Below, one piece after another: positions 27,125 to 35,113 of a DNA stretch of 64,000 nt. Made by a program: the position numbers and the translations under genes. How positions within the stretch are numbered: the first letter of the stretch is position 1; every line of letters starts with the position of its first letter. The notes below the pieces were generated by a model. That model had not been told where the DNA came from. It worked only from the letters and a program-made list of their open reading frames with translations, and did not search any database. Origin of the DNA: Runella rosea (GTDB lineage: Bacteria > Bacteroidota > Bacteroidia > Cytophagales > Spirosomataceae); the NCBI RefSeq assembly GCF_003325355.1, contig NZ_CP030850.1:1922001-1986000 (forward strand), written 5' to 3'.

Positions 27125-28264
27125 CTACACAAACTCCTTGGGCGATTGCCCCGTAAATTTCTTAAAGGCCCGATTGAAAGTGGATTTGGAATTGAAGCCG
27201 CATTCCAGCGCTACGCCCAACAGCGACAAATGCGCGTTGGCAGGGTCTTTGAGTAAGCGCTTGACTTCTTCCACGCGGTATTCGTTGACGAAATCATTGA
27301 AGTTTTTGCCAAAATTTTGATTGATGGCCGCCGACAACACGGAGGTATTGGTTTTGAGTTTGGTCGCCAAATCGCTCAACGAAAGTTCAGGTTCAAGGTA
27401 CAGCTTTTGTTCTTTAAACAGTTGTTCAATCTTAGGTTTCCATTCCGAATAATCATTGTTTGGTACGGTTGGGTGGAGGCTTATCGGCGTAGAAGGCACG
27501 TTTTCCAAAGATAACGCATTAACTTCTAAGGGGTTTCCCCGAAATAGCAACTTGTTGGGCTGATGCTGGGTATATCCTTTTATGCCTACATAGCAGATAA
27601 TTGCCACTGTGAGCAGGTGCCACCACCAATCCTGCTCAAAGGGCAAATCACCCAAGACGCGGTCGGCAATAGACCAGCCAAATTTGAATACCTCCCCCGC
27701 AATGATGAGGTAAATAAAATTGCGAAGCCACACAAAACTAATGGTCTCGGTGTCCGAAAATTGGGTTTCGGCCCAACGGCGGTATTCTTTGTAGAGACGC
27801 AGCGATTGATAAAAATAATAAATGTACGAACCCCAAATGGCAAGGCTCTCCAGCCAACCCAACCAATACGCCAATTCTGAACTTCGAAAGGTATCCACCG
27901 TTTTTTTTCCCTGCACAAAGACCACGAAATTAACCAGAAAGTAAATGGAATAAAACGAATAATGCCACAAATGGGCGGCTTTGAATCGAAAATCACGGTT
28001 GATTTGGGCTTTCAGGTAAAAATAAATTGTGGGCGCAAAGGCAAGATGAAAATAACGCGGAAATCCCTCAAATTTTTCCCAAAGAATATTGATACCCGAA
28101 AAACCAAAGGTATAATCCTGAATCTCCATGGCCAGAAAGAACATAACCCATCCCAAGAGTTTGTCAGAAAGTCGCTCTTCCTGCCAACCGCGCAACCAAA
28201 GTAAAACCGCAAATAGTAACGCTAAAAAGTAGCCGAATTGTAGAGGCGTTTGATAGATTGACAT
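27125..28264 (-). CDS. Membrane-anchored AraC-family transcriptional regulator
   Basis: A 379-aa protein with seven or so hydrophobic segments in the first 240 residues and a C-terminal AraC-type double helix-turn-helix. The latter shows LSDLATKLKTNTSVLSAAINQNFGK and LGVALECGFNSKSTFNRAFKKFTGQSPKEF. This architecture is common in Bacteroidota, where the membrane part is thought to sense an unknown signal. It converges on the gasdermin operon with a 36-bp gap. The serine hydrolase gene lies 8 bp upstream on the same strand, so both may share a transcript. Confidence 0.88.
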   Translation of the reverse strand: MSIYQTPLQFGYFLALLFAVLLWLRGWQEERLSDKLLGWVMFFLAMEIQDYTFGFSGINILWEKFEGFPRYFHLAFAPTIYFYLKAQINRDFRFKAAHLWHYSFYSIYFLVNFVVFVQGKKTVDTFRSSELAYWLGWLESLAIWGSYIYYFYQSLRLYKEYRRWAETQFSDTETISFVWLRNFIYLIIAGEVFKFGWSIADRVLGDLPFEQDWWWHLLTVAIICYVGIKGYTQHQPNKLLFRGNPLEVNALSLENVPSTPISLHPTVPNNDYSEWKPKIEQLFKEQKLYLEPELSLSDLATKLKTNTSVLSAAINQNFGKNFNDFVNEYRVEEVKRLLKDPANAHLSLLGVALECGFNSKSTFNRAFKKFTGQSPKEFV

Positions 28265-28272
28265 CGCAAATT

Positions 28273-29307
28273 TTATTTTCCGAGAGAGGCTTCTACCAGT
28301 TCCGTTCTTAAGTCATTGAGCTTGACGGCGTCGGTGTTGCTGAAAATAATGAACGTTTTATTTTCGTCAATCAGATGTAACCATGAAGTATTACTCCCAG
28401 AAATACTGCCCTGACGGTCGGCACACCGAATTTTTCTATCCGCAAATGTGTTTTCGCTTACCCAAAAACCGTAGGCCACGTACCACAATTCGGGATAGGA
28501 TTTCAGCATTAACTCCGTACTTGTTTTTGACAACAATTGATTTTTAAAAATGGCTTGGTCAAACTTGAGTAAGTCCTCGGCCGTCGAGTACATCGCCCCT
28601 GAAGCATAAAAATTTTCAATCCAGTAAGGGTCATCGTTCATAAATGACTTGGCTGTTGAGTCGTACAAATAGCTATTTGTCAAACCTTTTACAATTTGTC
28701 CGTTCGATAATAAACCACTATTTTTTAATCTTACTTTATCCAAAATCCTTTCTTTTAGAGCTTGCTCAAAAGGTTTTTGAGTAATGGCTTCGATGATTTT
28801 CCCCAAAAGGATATAGTCTGCGTTTTTGTAGCTAAACTGCGCGCCCGGTTCACTGACCAATTTACCTGAGCAATATTTTCGAACGATGCTGTCCAACGGC
28901 CATTTAAGGGCGTACATGATTTCGTTGTTTTGGTCGAGATTTTCGATACCAGAGCTGTAGGTAAGCAAGTGATGGAGGTTTATCTTATCTTTCCCTTCTC
29001 CCTGATAATCAGGCAAATACTTCGATATTTTGTCGACGAGTTGGAGTTTACCTTCTTCCATCAGTTGTAAAATCAGGACCGCCGTAAATGTTTTGGTAAT
29101 AGAGCATATCCGAAATTTCGTTTGTGGATTTATCAAGATGCCCTCCTGACGATTAGCCACGCCAACACCTTTCAGGTACTCAATCTTACCTTGATTTGCT
29201 ACCAAAACTACCCCATTAAACGTATCATATTTTTTGAGGATGGCATCGTATTTCTGCGAAAAAACAGAAAAGGAAAGGAATAAAAAGCTGCTGAGGAGAA
29301 ATTTCAT
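28273..29307 (-). CDS. Serine hydrolase, class C beta-lactamase/PBP family
   Basis: A 344-aa secreted protein with a signal peptide (MKFLLSSFLFLSFSVFS). The beta-lactamase-fold serine motif SITK sits in FRICSITKTFTAVLILQLMEEGKL, and a tyrosine motif in SYKNADYILLG corresponds to the YxN box. A third box of the HxG type is less clear: the expected region reads ADRQGSISGSNTSW. Such proteins are mostly esterases or D-amino-acid peptidases and not resistance enzymes. It sits upstream of the AraC-type regulator and is probably co-transcribed with it. Confidence 0.82.
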   Translation of the reverse strand: MKFLLSSFLFLSFSVFSQKYDAILKKYDTFNGVVLVANQGKIEYLKGVGVANRQEGILINPQTKFRICSITKTFTAVLILQLMEEGKLQLVDKISKYLPDYQGEGKDKINLHHLLTYSSGIENLDQNNEIMYALKWPLDSIVRKYCSGKLVSEPGAQFSYKNADYILLGKIIEAITQKPFEQALKERILDKVRLKNSGLLSNGQIVKGLTNSYLYDSTAKSFMNDDPYWIENFYASGAMYSTAEDLLKFDQAIFKNQLLSKTSTELMLKSYPELWYVAYGFWVSENTFADRKIRCADRQGSISGSNTSWLHLIDENKTFIIFSNTDAVKLNDLRTELVEASLGK

Positions 29308-29409
29308 AGGACACTGATGAGAATGAATAGCTGTATTTATGTCTTGATTAACTACTTAAAGCCAGTTTGGTTTAAGAGGCTGTGATATTTTACTTTCGGA
29401 ATGTTGCTA

Positions 29410-30087
29410 CTACATTTTTCTAACCTCTCCGTTGCCGATTATCCCAGAAATAGGTTCAATTCTCCCAGGTCCAAATTGCATGACGCTATTATTGCCCGAA
29501 CCGTGCGCCGTAAGCGATATTTGAACATTTACTCTCACGTTGCCATTCCCGTAGCTTTTTACTTTTGCCGTTTTAGCCACCAGGCTCTGCGCCTTTACCT
29601 CTCCGTTCCCGTTCTTTTTGATATCGAGTTCATCAATGCTCCCTTGCAGCAAGACGTCACCGTTCCCCGCATTTTCCAGTCGAAAATACCGTCCGACAAC
29701 CCCCGAAACGTGCAAAGTGCTGTTGCCACGGTGCTGAACCACGGAGGCCTCAGGCATAGTCACCTTTACTTTTATGCGCGTGTCTTCCACGTAGAGTTTG
29801 TTGTTGAAGTTTCCCTTCAAACCAATCGTCAGCACACCCTCTTTTTCTTCTTTACTGACTTGCAATAAAGGCTCTAAATTTTCATCAATTTCGATTTTAA
29901 CGGAAAATGGTTTGCCGATTTCCACTTCAATCTTTCCATCCAAATCTTCCAGATTAATCTTGTCAAAATCCCGAATATCGAAGCTCTTCGAAACGACTTT
30001 TCCCGTGCCCTTTAACGGCCCGCGCTGGGCTTGTGTAGAGCAGGATACAGCACTCAAAATAGCAATAATGATTAATAACTTTTTCAT
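29410..30087 (-). CDS. DUF2807 (head GIN domain) secreted protein
   Basis: A 225-aa exported protein. The signal peptide ends in SAVSCSTQA, with a possible lipobox at Cys16. The body is a right-handed beta-helix-like repeat with many GNG turns: HRGNSTLHVSGV, NAGNGDVLLQGS, KKNGNGEVKAQS, KSYGNGNVRVNV, AHGSGNNSVMQ. This pattern defines DUF2807, a putative autotransporter-like adhesin domain of unknown function that is abundant in Bacteroidota. It lies ahead of the serine hydrolase, about 100 bp away on the same strand. Confidence 0.85.
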   Translation of the reverse strand: MKKLLIIIAILSAVSCSTQAQRGPLKGTGKVVSKSFDIRDFDKINLEDLDGKIEVEIGKPFSVKIEIDENLEPLLQVSKEEKEGVLTIGLKGNFNNKLYVEDTRIKVKVTMPEASVVQHRGNSTLHVSGVVGRYFRLENAGNGDVLLQGSIDELDIKKNGNGEVKAQSLVAKTAKVKSYGNGNVRVNVQISLTAHGSGNNSVMQFGPGRIEPISGIIGNGEVRKM

Positions 30088-30126
30088 GGCAATTACTGGA
30101 TTAAAGATTTATAAGTGAGAATGTTA

Positions 30127-30570
30127 TTATTTAAATTTTTGAGATATGAAATGGTCTAAACCAAACCTTCCCGAACCCATCACAATGGCGTAGAGTGAAA
30201 TCCAGAGAAAGCCCATCGCAGGCAACATTCCCCACACTTCTCCGCCCCATTTTTGGAAGAAAATAGCGACCAACATTGTGCAAGCTACAATAGAACCTGC
30301 CAAACGTGTACCCAAACCAAGCACCAACAGCGCCCCGCCAAAGGTTTCCGCCAATACTGCGGCCCACGCAAAAAAAGTAGGGAATAACGCGAATATCCCA
30401 CCAAATTTAGATACGTCTTCTACAAACCAATCGGGAGTAGGAAACTTACTGCCGCCAAAATTGACCATAAGAAAATAGCACCCTACAACGCGTGGAATGG
30501 CCAATAATAAATCTGAATACCAAGTGGAGGTATAAACAGGCGTGATGATTTTAGAGAGTACTGTTTTCAT
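30127..30570 (-). CDS. DoxX family membrane protein
   Basis: A 147-aa protein with four membrane segments, rich in Gly/Phe/Trp. It matches the DoxX fold: AIPRVVGCYFLMVNFGGSKF, then LAETFGGALLVLGLGTRLAG, then ATG-proximal and C-terminal helices ending near a charged tail. DoxX proteins are linked to redox or thiosulfate chemistry in archaea, but most bacterial members have no proven role. It is flanked on the same strand by two secreted proteins (40-bp and 24-bp gaps), which suggests one operon. Confidence 0.8.
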   Translation of the reverse strand: MKTVLSKIITPVYTSTWYSDLLLAIPRVVGCYFLMVNFGGSKFPTPDWFVEDVSKFGGIFALFPTFFAWAAVLAETFGGALLVLGLGTRLAGSIVACTMLVAIFFQKWGGEVWGMLPAMGFLWISLYAIVMGSGRFGLDHFISQKFK

Positions 30571-30593
30571 GGCTGTAAATGAGTTTTCAAAAT

Positions 30594-30947
30594 TTAGTTT
30601 TTATATCCCATTGACAGACCTGTATCGCCTTTTACCAAAAGCTCGACGGTTGCGGAAGCATTGGCGTTGTTTTCAATACGCAAAGCGGTGTTTTTATCTA
30701 CACTTACCTTCACTGTTTCGCTGGGTTTAACAATGACTTGCGAATGTCGCCCACCGCCGACGGGTGCTTTCCAAAGTTCTAGGTCTGTGGTGGAGGCGTT
30801 TTTTAGTTTGACCGAAAACTTGCCGTGTTCGTTGTTACCCAATATAAAGCTGTCCTGCGCTTTAATGTAGGTAGTTGAACTAAGCGTCCGACATGATGTG
30901 CTGATGAATGCTAAAGTGATGATGAATGCTGACAGTAACTTTTTCAT
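30594..30947 (-). CDS. Small lipoprotein of unknown function
   Basis: A 117-aa predicted lipoprotein: MKKLLSAFIITLAFISTSC with the lipobox at Cys19. It is followed by a single beta-sandwich-like domain of alternating hydrophobic strands (FSVKLKNASTTDLELW, SQVIVKPSETVKVSVDKN, ATVELLVKGDTGLSMGY). No family is recognised. It is the first gene of the short minus-strand run that includes DoxX and DUF2807. Confidence 0.6.
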   Translation of the reverse strand: MKKLLSAFIITLAFISTSCRTLSSTTYIKAQDSFILGNNEHGKFSVKLKNASTTDLELWKAPVGGGRHSQVIVKPSETVKVSVDKNTALRIENNANASATVELLVKGDTGLSMGYKN

Positions 30948-31123
30948 GGTTTGTAAGATGGTTAGTCAATTGCTTTGTTGCGATTGATGATGCAAATGTG
31001 GAGCAAGGCCAAACCTTCTATGCTTCAAAACATGATTTGACACGTCTCAAATGATGATTTGAAACGTAGTACTTGCGAAAACGTCCAAAAAGCTGCATTT
31101 TCGGGGCATCAAACAACAGATGT

Positions 31124-31462
31124 ATGTCAAAAAAGCAACGCAGCGGCATCGTTTATTCGACCGATCCCAACTTCCAATACAACGACGACGACTCGGACGA
31201 AGACGCCGAGACGCCCACGCCCAACCAGCAGGAACTTAAAGTATGGCTTGAGCGCAAAGGCGGCGGAAAAGTAGTAACCGCCATCAAAGGATGGACGGGA
31301 AAAACGGGCGACATGGAGGATTTGGCTAAGCAGCTCAAGACCCTCTGCGGCACGGGCGGCACCGCCAAAGACCGCGAAATTTTAATTCAGGGAGATTTCA
31401 GAGACAAGATTCTGACGTGGCTGTTGGCCAAAGGCTACAAAGCAAAAAAAGCAGGAGGTTAA
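31124..31462 (+). CDS. SUI1/eIF1-family translation factor
   Basis: A 112-aa YciH/eIF1-like protein. The SUI1 core is clear: ERKGGGKVVTAIKGWTG, then LAKQLKTLCGTGGTAKDREILIQGDFRDKILTWLLAKGY. In E. coli YciH contributes to start-codon fidelity; the Bacteroidota role is inferred to be similar. The ATG at 31124 (MSKKQRSG) is chosen over 31073 because it begins the conserved N-terminus and the upstream residues look like noise. It ends 16 bp before the convergent DUF5723 gene. Confidence 0.9.
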   Translation: MSKKQRSGIVYSTDPNFQYNDDDSDEDAETPTPNQQELKVWLERKGGGKVVTAIKGWTGKTGDMEDLAKQLKTLCGTGGTAKDREILIQGDFRDKILTWLLAKGYKAKKAGG

Positions 31463-31477
31463 GCTTGGCAGCTATCG

Positions 31478-32902
31478 CTACCTTTTTCTTCTTTTCGTGA
31501 GGGCTTTTTCGTTCAACTTCCACAATTGAACCCCAAAATAGGCAAGTGTGCCGCGTGGCTGTACACTTCGGCTGACAAGTGCTCCAAAATTACTGAAACC
31601 AATATAGGCAGGCCCAAAACGCACCGAAAAACCAATGGTCGGATTTTGATTGCCGTGTATCCACGTAACGGGCAGGGTAAATTCAGCATCTTCACCTTCA
31701 AAACGCGGGGTCAATGAGAACAGCTCAGGTTGAAAAATATACGTTGGCAACGCGCCAGTATTGGTCGGTTTTATCCAAGTGGCATTTACAAAAAAAGACT
31801 TTGCAAACTGTACGTCGGCATCTATGTTGATGGTACGCGGAAGCTGAGTTTCATAGCCATAGTCACGCGAATCAGACTTACCAAAAATTGTTTCCAGATT
31901 TTTGACTGAGTTATTCCCCAAATCAATAATTTGTTCCTGATTGATAGTCAGCTTATTGAGCGTACCACTGTATTGTTTTCCCGTACTTGGGTAACTGATT
32001 TTGCCCGCATCCGTAATCGCCGCCCCAACGCGTAAAATGTAATTGGCCCGGTCTTGAGAATGGTTTCTGATACGCCCTAACTCAACCGTAGCTCCCAAAT
32101 CAAGGGCTGTACCTGCGCCATAATCAGCCGAAAACAAACTCCCTAGCCCAAAGGCTTTTACAGGCTGAGTGTAGCCATATTCATAATTTACATTCGATAA
32201 ATCAAGTACGTATTCTTCCTGGTTCAGCGGACGAACTTGGTAATTGGCGCTCTTGAGGTTGAGGTACACGTTTCGCGCACCCGAAAAGCGCTTAATGGTT
32301 GCTCCCACTTTGACCCGAATCAGTCCCTCAATGCGTATTGGCATGGCCGCAAAGGTCAGTCCTGTTTCAAAAAAAGAATGTTGATTAAACGTAAAATCCT
32401 TAAAACTCCCCGTAGAAGCCTTCGTAAGACCATCATCAAGGCGGTTTTTATAGCTATCAAAAATCACCGAAGGAACCCCTGACCCTTGCACAAACCCTCT
32501 CATACGCGACTGAAAACCCACGACAAGCCAATTGTTTTTCCCCAAACCCAGGTAGCCCGACGGGGTTCTGAGTTCAGCAGTTACATTGATATTTTCGCCT
32601 TGTGTTTGAGTACCAGTCAGTTTGGATTTTCCATACATGTCTTTTTCGGCGTAGGCATTCCTGAAAGGATGAAAAAGTGCATCCGTCCGAAAATATTTAA
32701 AATATCGATTGGTGATGGTCGAATTAAAAGACACCAGATTGATGTGGTACCGATAGCGCGTCCCCGCGATTGAAGAAGGATTGAAGGTTGCTCGGTTGAT
32801 ACCAGCGTAATTGCTGCTGTGCTGCCCAATAAATTCCTGAGCGAAAACCCGTTGAGAAAATACTTCAATAAATAAAAGTGTAATCAATGTCCTTAATTTC
32901 AT
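31478..32902 (-). CDS. DUF5723 family outer-membrane protein
   Basis: A 474-aa exported protein (signal MKLRTLITLLFIEVFSQRVFAQ) followed by the motif QHSSNYAGINRATFNPSSIAGTRY. That opening is how DUF5723, a Bacteroidota outer-membrane beta-barrel family, begins. Long amphipathic strands fill the rest, for example RYHINLVSFNSTITN, IGFSVRFGPAYIGFSN and a C-terminal strand with aromatic residues. The function is unknown. ATG 32902 is preferred to 32917 because it starts the signal peptide. No operon partner is visible. Confidence 0.75.
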   Translation of the reverse strand: MKLRTLITLLFIEVFSQRVFAQEFIGQHSSNYAGINRATFNPSSIAGTRYRYHINLVSFNSTITNRYFKYFRTDALFHPFRNAYAEKDMYGKSKLTGTQTQGENINVTAELRTPSGYLGLGKNNWLVVGFQSRMRGFVQGSGVPSVIFDSYKNRLDDGLTKASTGSFKDFTFNQHSFFETGLTFAAMPIRIEGLIRVKVGATIKRFSGARNVYLNLKSANYQVRPLNQEEYVLDLSNVNYEYGYTQPVKAFGLGSLFSADYGAGTALDLGATVELGRIRNHSQDRANYILRVGAAITDAGKISYPSTGKQYSGTLNKLTINQEQIIDLGNNSVKNLETIFGKSDSRDYGYETQLPRTINIDADVQFAKSFFVNATWIKPTNTGALPTYIFQPELFSLTPRFEGEDAEFTLPVTWIHGNQNPTIGFSVRFGPAYIGFSNFGALVSRSVQPRGTLAYFGVQLWKLNEKALTKRRKR

Positions 32903-33069
32903 ATACCGCCGTCTCAATGTAGTGTTGTGGATATAACGAAAAGCGTGCCAAAAATGAGCAAAAAACCATCAAAAATGATTCCAAAAAGTAAATAACGACA
33001 TTTAATGAAGAAAGACGATGCCCCGCAGAAAGGTTAAGTTGTACCATTCCGCAGGAAAAAATCAGGTCA

Positions 33070-33393
33070 TTGATGCGTTTTTTAAAACTCTATATTCGTT
33101 TTGATAATGAACGCTATATTCTTAAATTTGAAAATACATTAAATCAACTTGCTAATCGTCAAACAACTATGGGCTTAGAAGAATTTGTATTGGACAGAGC
33201 CAAACGGCAGGGACTGTATGAAGGCAGAAAAGAAGGCTTGAAGGAGGGTATGGAAATAGCCCGCCTTGAAAAAGAGCGCGCTTTTGTGACCAATTTGTTA
33301 CAAAAAACCTCTTTGGATATACTTCAAATTGCCGACATAGCAGGCGTAACCATCACATTTGTGGAGGAAATAAAAGCGACACTAACTGCCTAA
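33070..33393 (+). pseudogene. C-terminal remnant of an Rpn/PD-(D/E)XK transposase-like nuclease
   Basis: 107 residues that look like only the tail of a larger gene: LEEFVLDRAKRQGLYEGRKEGLKEGMEIARLEKERAFVTNLL with a repeated EG(R/L)KEG motif. It then has a helix LDILQIADIAGVTITFVEEI. This tail is typical of Rpn-family recombination-promoting nucleases. The PD-(D/E)XK catalytic core, normally about 200 residues upstream, is absent, and the bases before it are non-coding. I call it a decayed fragment, though expression of a short protein cannot be excluded. Confidence 0.6.
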
Positions 33394-33428
33394 TCACCGC
33401 GCCACACGTTCTTTATACAACTCTTTCT

Positions 33429-34415
33429 GTGCATTTTCGAACCGAAATTTCCCTTGCTCAAAGTAACGAAAAAATCATCCTTCAAACGCCTATTTTGACG
33501 GTAGGGTCGTGTTTTGCGGAAGTGATTGGACAAAAATTGGTTGATAACAAAATCCCTACACTGGCTAACCCCTTCGGGACCATTTTTAACCCACTTTCCA
33601 TTACAAAACTCCTACGGCAGTCCATCACCCAGCAACTTCCCGACGAAAATTTATACGTTGAAAATCAAGGTGTCTGGTTTCATTATGACTTTCACTCTTC
33701 CTGCTGGGCTCCCACTAAAGAAGCCCTTACTTTACAATTGACGCAGCAATTACAGCGGGTACGGGAGTGGCTCTTGGGTACTAAGTGGTTGATTATTACC
33801 TTCGGAACAGCGTATGTTTATCAGCAAATAGCCACCCAATGTATCGTTGCCAATTGCCACAAAGTGCCCAGTAAACAGTTTAGGCGCGAGCTTTTATCCA
33901 TAGAGGCCATTGTAAAAGATTTCAGAGATATTTGCTCATTACTCCGTTCTGAAAATCCTTCTATAGCGGTTATCTTGACGGTTAGCCCCGTACGGCACAC
34001 CCGCGATACCCTGCCACTCAATGCCGTCAGCAAATCTATCTTGAGGGTTGCTTGTCATGAACTAAGCGAGACTTTGGCCAATGTTCATTATTTCCCAGCT
34101 TACGAACTTTTACTGGATGACCTGCGCGATTATCGCTTTTATAAGCCTGACCTCATTCACCCCAACGAAACTGCGGAGCAATACATTTTTCAACGGTTTT
34201 CAGAAACTTATTTTGACGATTCTCTCAAACAATTTGTCAGAGAATGGCAAAAACTAAAGCAGGAAATGACCCACCGCCCGCTGCACCCCAACTCGGCGGC
34301 CCACAAGCAATTTCTAGAAAATTTGCTAAAAAAACTTCAAAAAATAAGAACAAACGTGGGGGTAGATGATGAAATCACATTTGTTGAACAACAACTCCAA
34401 GCGCTTGAAAATTAG
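33429..34415 (+). CDS. GSCFA domain protein
   Basis: A 328-aa protein with the eponymous GSCFA motif at LTVGSCFAEVIGQKL, followed by NPFGTIFNPLSI and IITFGTAYVY. Conserved later blocks are TVSPVRHTRD and YFPAYELLLDDLRDYRFYKPDLIHPN. The fold is related to SGNH/GDSL hydrolases: GSC acts as block I, and DLIHPN supplies the His. The substrate is unknown; a role in carbohydrate or acyl metabolism is conjecture. The start is GTG at 33429, since no ATG precedes the conserved N-terminus. It is followed 3 bp later by a lipoprotein gene. Confidence 0.88.
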   Translation: MHFRTEISLAQSNEKIILQTPILTVGSCFAEVIGQKLVDNKIPTLANPFGTIFNPLSITKLLRQSITQQLPDENLYVENQGVWFHYDFHSSCWAPTKEALTLQLTQQLQRVREWLLGTKWLIITFGTAYVYQQIATQCIVANCHKVPSKQFRRELLSIEAIVKDFRDICSLLRSENPSIAVILTVSPVRHTRDTLPLNAVSKSILRVACHELSETLANVHYFPAYELLLDDLRDYRFYKPDLIHPNETAEQYIFQRFSETYFDDSLKQFVREWQKLKQEMTHRPLHPNSAAHKQFLENLLKKLQKIRTNVGVDDEITFVEQQLQALEN

Positions 34416-34418
34416 ATC

Positions 34419-35102
34419 GTGAAGAAAAATTATTGGTTACTTATTGGATTGACTCTCTTGGCAGGATGTACCTCTTCAGGCCCAACTCCCCAAGAATCTG
34501 ATTACCGCTTTTTCCCTTTGGAAACTGGGCGTTTTGTGGAGTACCAAGTGCAAGAAACGTCCTATGCGCTGAGCAAGCCGCCTGTCCAAATTACTTATTT
34601 TCTGAAAGAAGTTTGTGGCCCCGAACTTAAGGGGAGAATGGGACAAACCCAATATCAAATCAACCGTTTTAGAAGAAACACTACCGCCCAAAACTGGTCA
34701 CCAGACTCGGTGTGGATGGCCTATCGCCTACCCGACCGCGCCGTAAAAGTCGAGAATAATCTCCCCCTCTTAAAAATGATTTTCCCGCTTTTCGACGGTC
34801 TCACATGGAACGTAAACCAGTACAATACCCTGCCGCCCCAAACCTGTAAAGCCCGCCTCTCTAATTTACCCTTTACCATTAATTCACTTTCGTTTCCCAC
34901 AAATTTGGAGATTGTCCAACAAAAAGATTCAAGCTTGGTTTCTCTGGTTAACTTTACAGAACGCTACGCACCAAACGTCGGGCTGATTTACAAAGTAAGT
35001 ACCACCCTTCAATACTGTCAAAACGCCAATTGTATCGGGAAAGGTATCGTTGAATTTGGCAATCGGAAAACCCTAACAATCAAAGCATACGGCCAAGAAT
35101 AA
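34419..35102 (+). CDS. Hypothetical lipoprotein
   Basis: A 227-aa protein starting at GTG 34419, only 3 bp after the GSCFA stop. The lipoprotein signal is KKNYWLLIGLTLLAGC with the lipobox LAGC. The mature part is beta-rich (YRFFPLETGRFVEYQV, KVSTTLQYCQNANC) without recognised motifs. Such small beta-rich lipoproteins are common in this phylum and of unknown function. Coupling to the GSCFA gene implies co-expression. Confidence 0.65.
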   Translation: MKKNYWLLIGLTLLAGCTSSGPTPQESDYRFFPLETGRFVEYQVQETSYALSKPPVQITYFLKEVCGPELKGRMGQTQYQINRFRRNTTAQNWSPDSVWMAYRLPDRAVKVENNLPLLKMIFPLFDGLTWNVNQYNTLPPQTCKARLSNLPFTINSLSFPTNLEIVQQKDSSLVSLVNFTERYAPNVGLIYKVSTTLQYCQNANCIGKGIVEFGNRKTLTIKAYGQE

Positions 35103-35113
35103 ACCACGCTACT

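Noticed and set aside
28273..29307. Beta-lactam resistance enzyme
   Set aside because: It has the serine motif, but the third conserved box is unclear; such proteins are mostly esterases or peptidases, so resistance is not supported.
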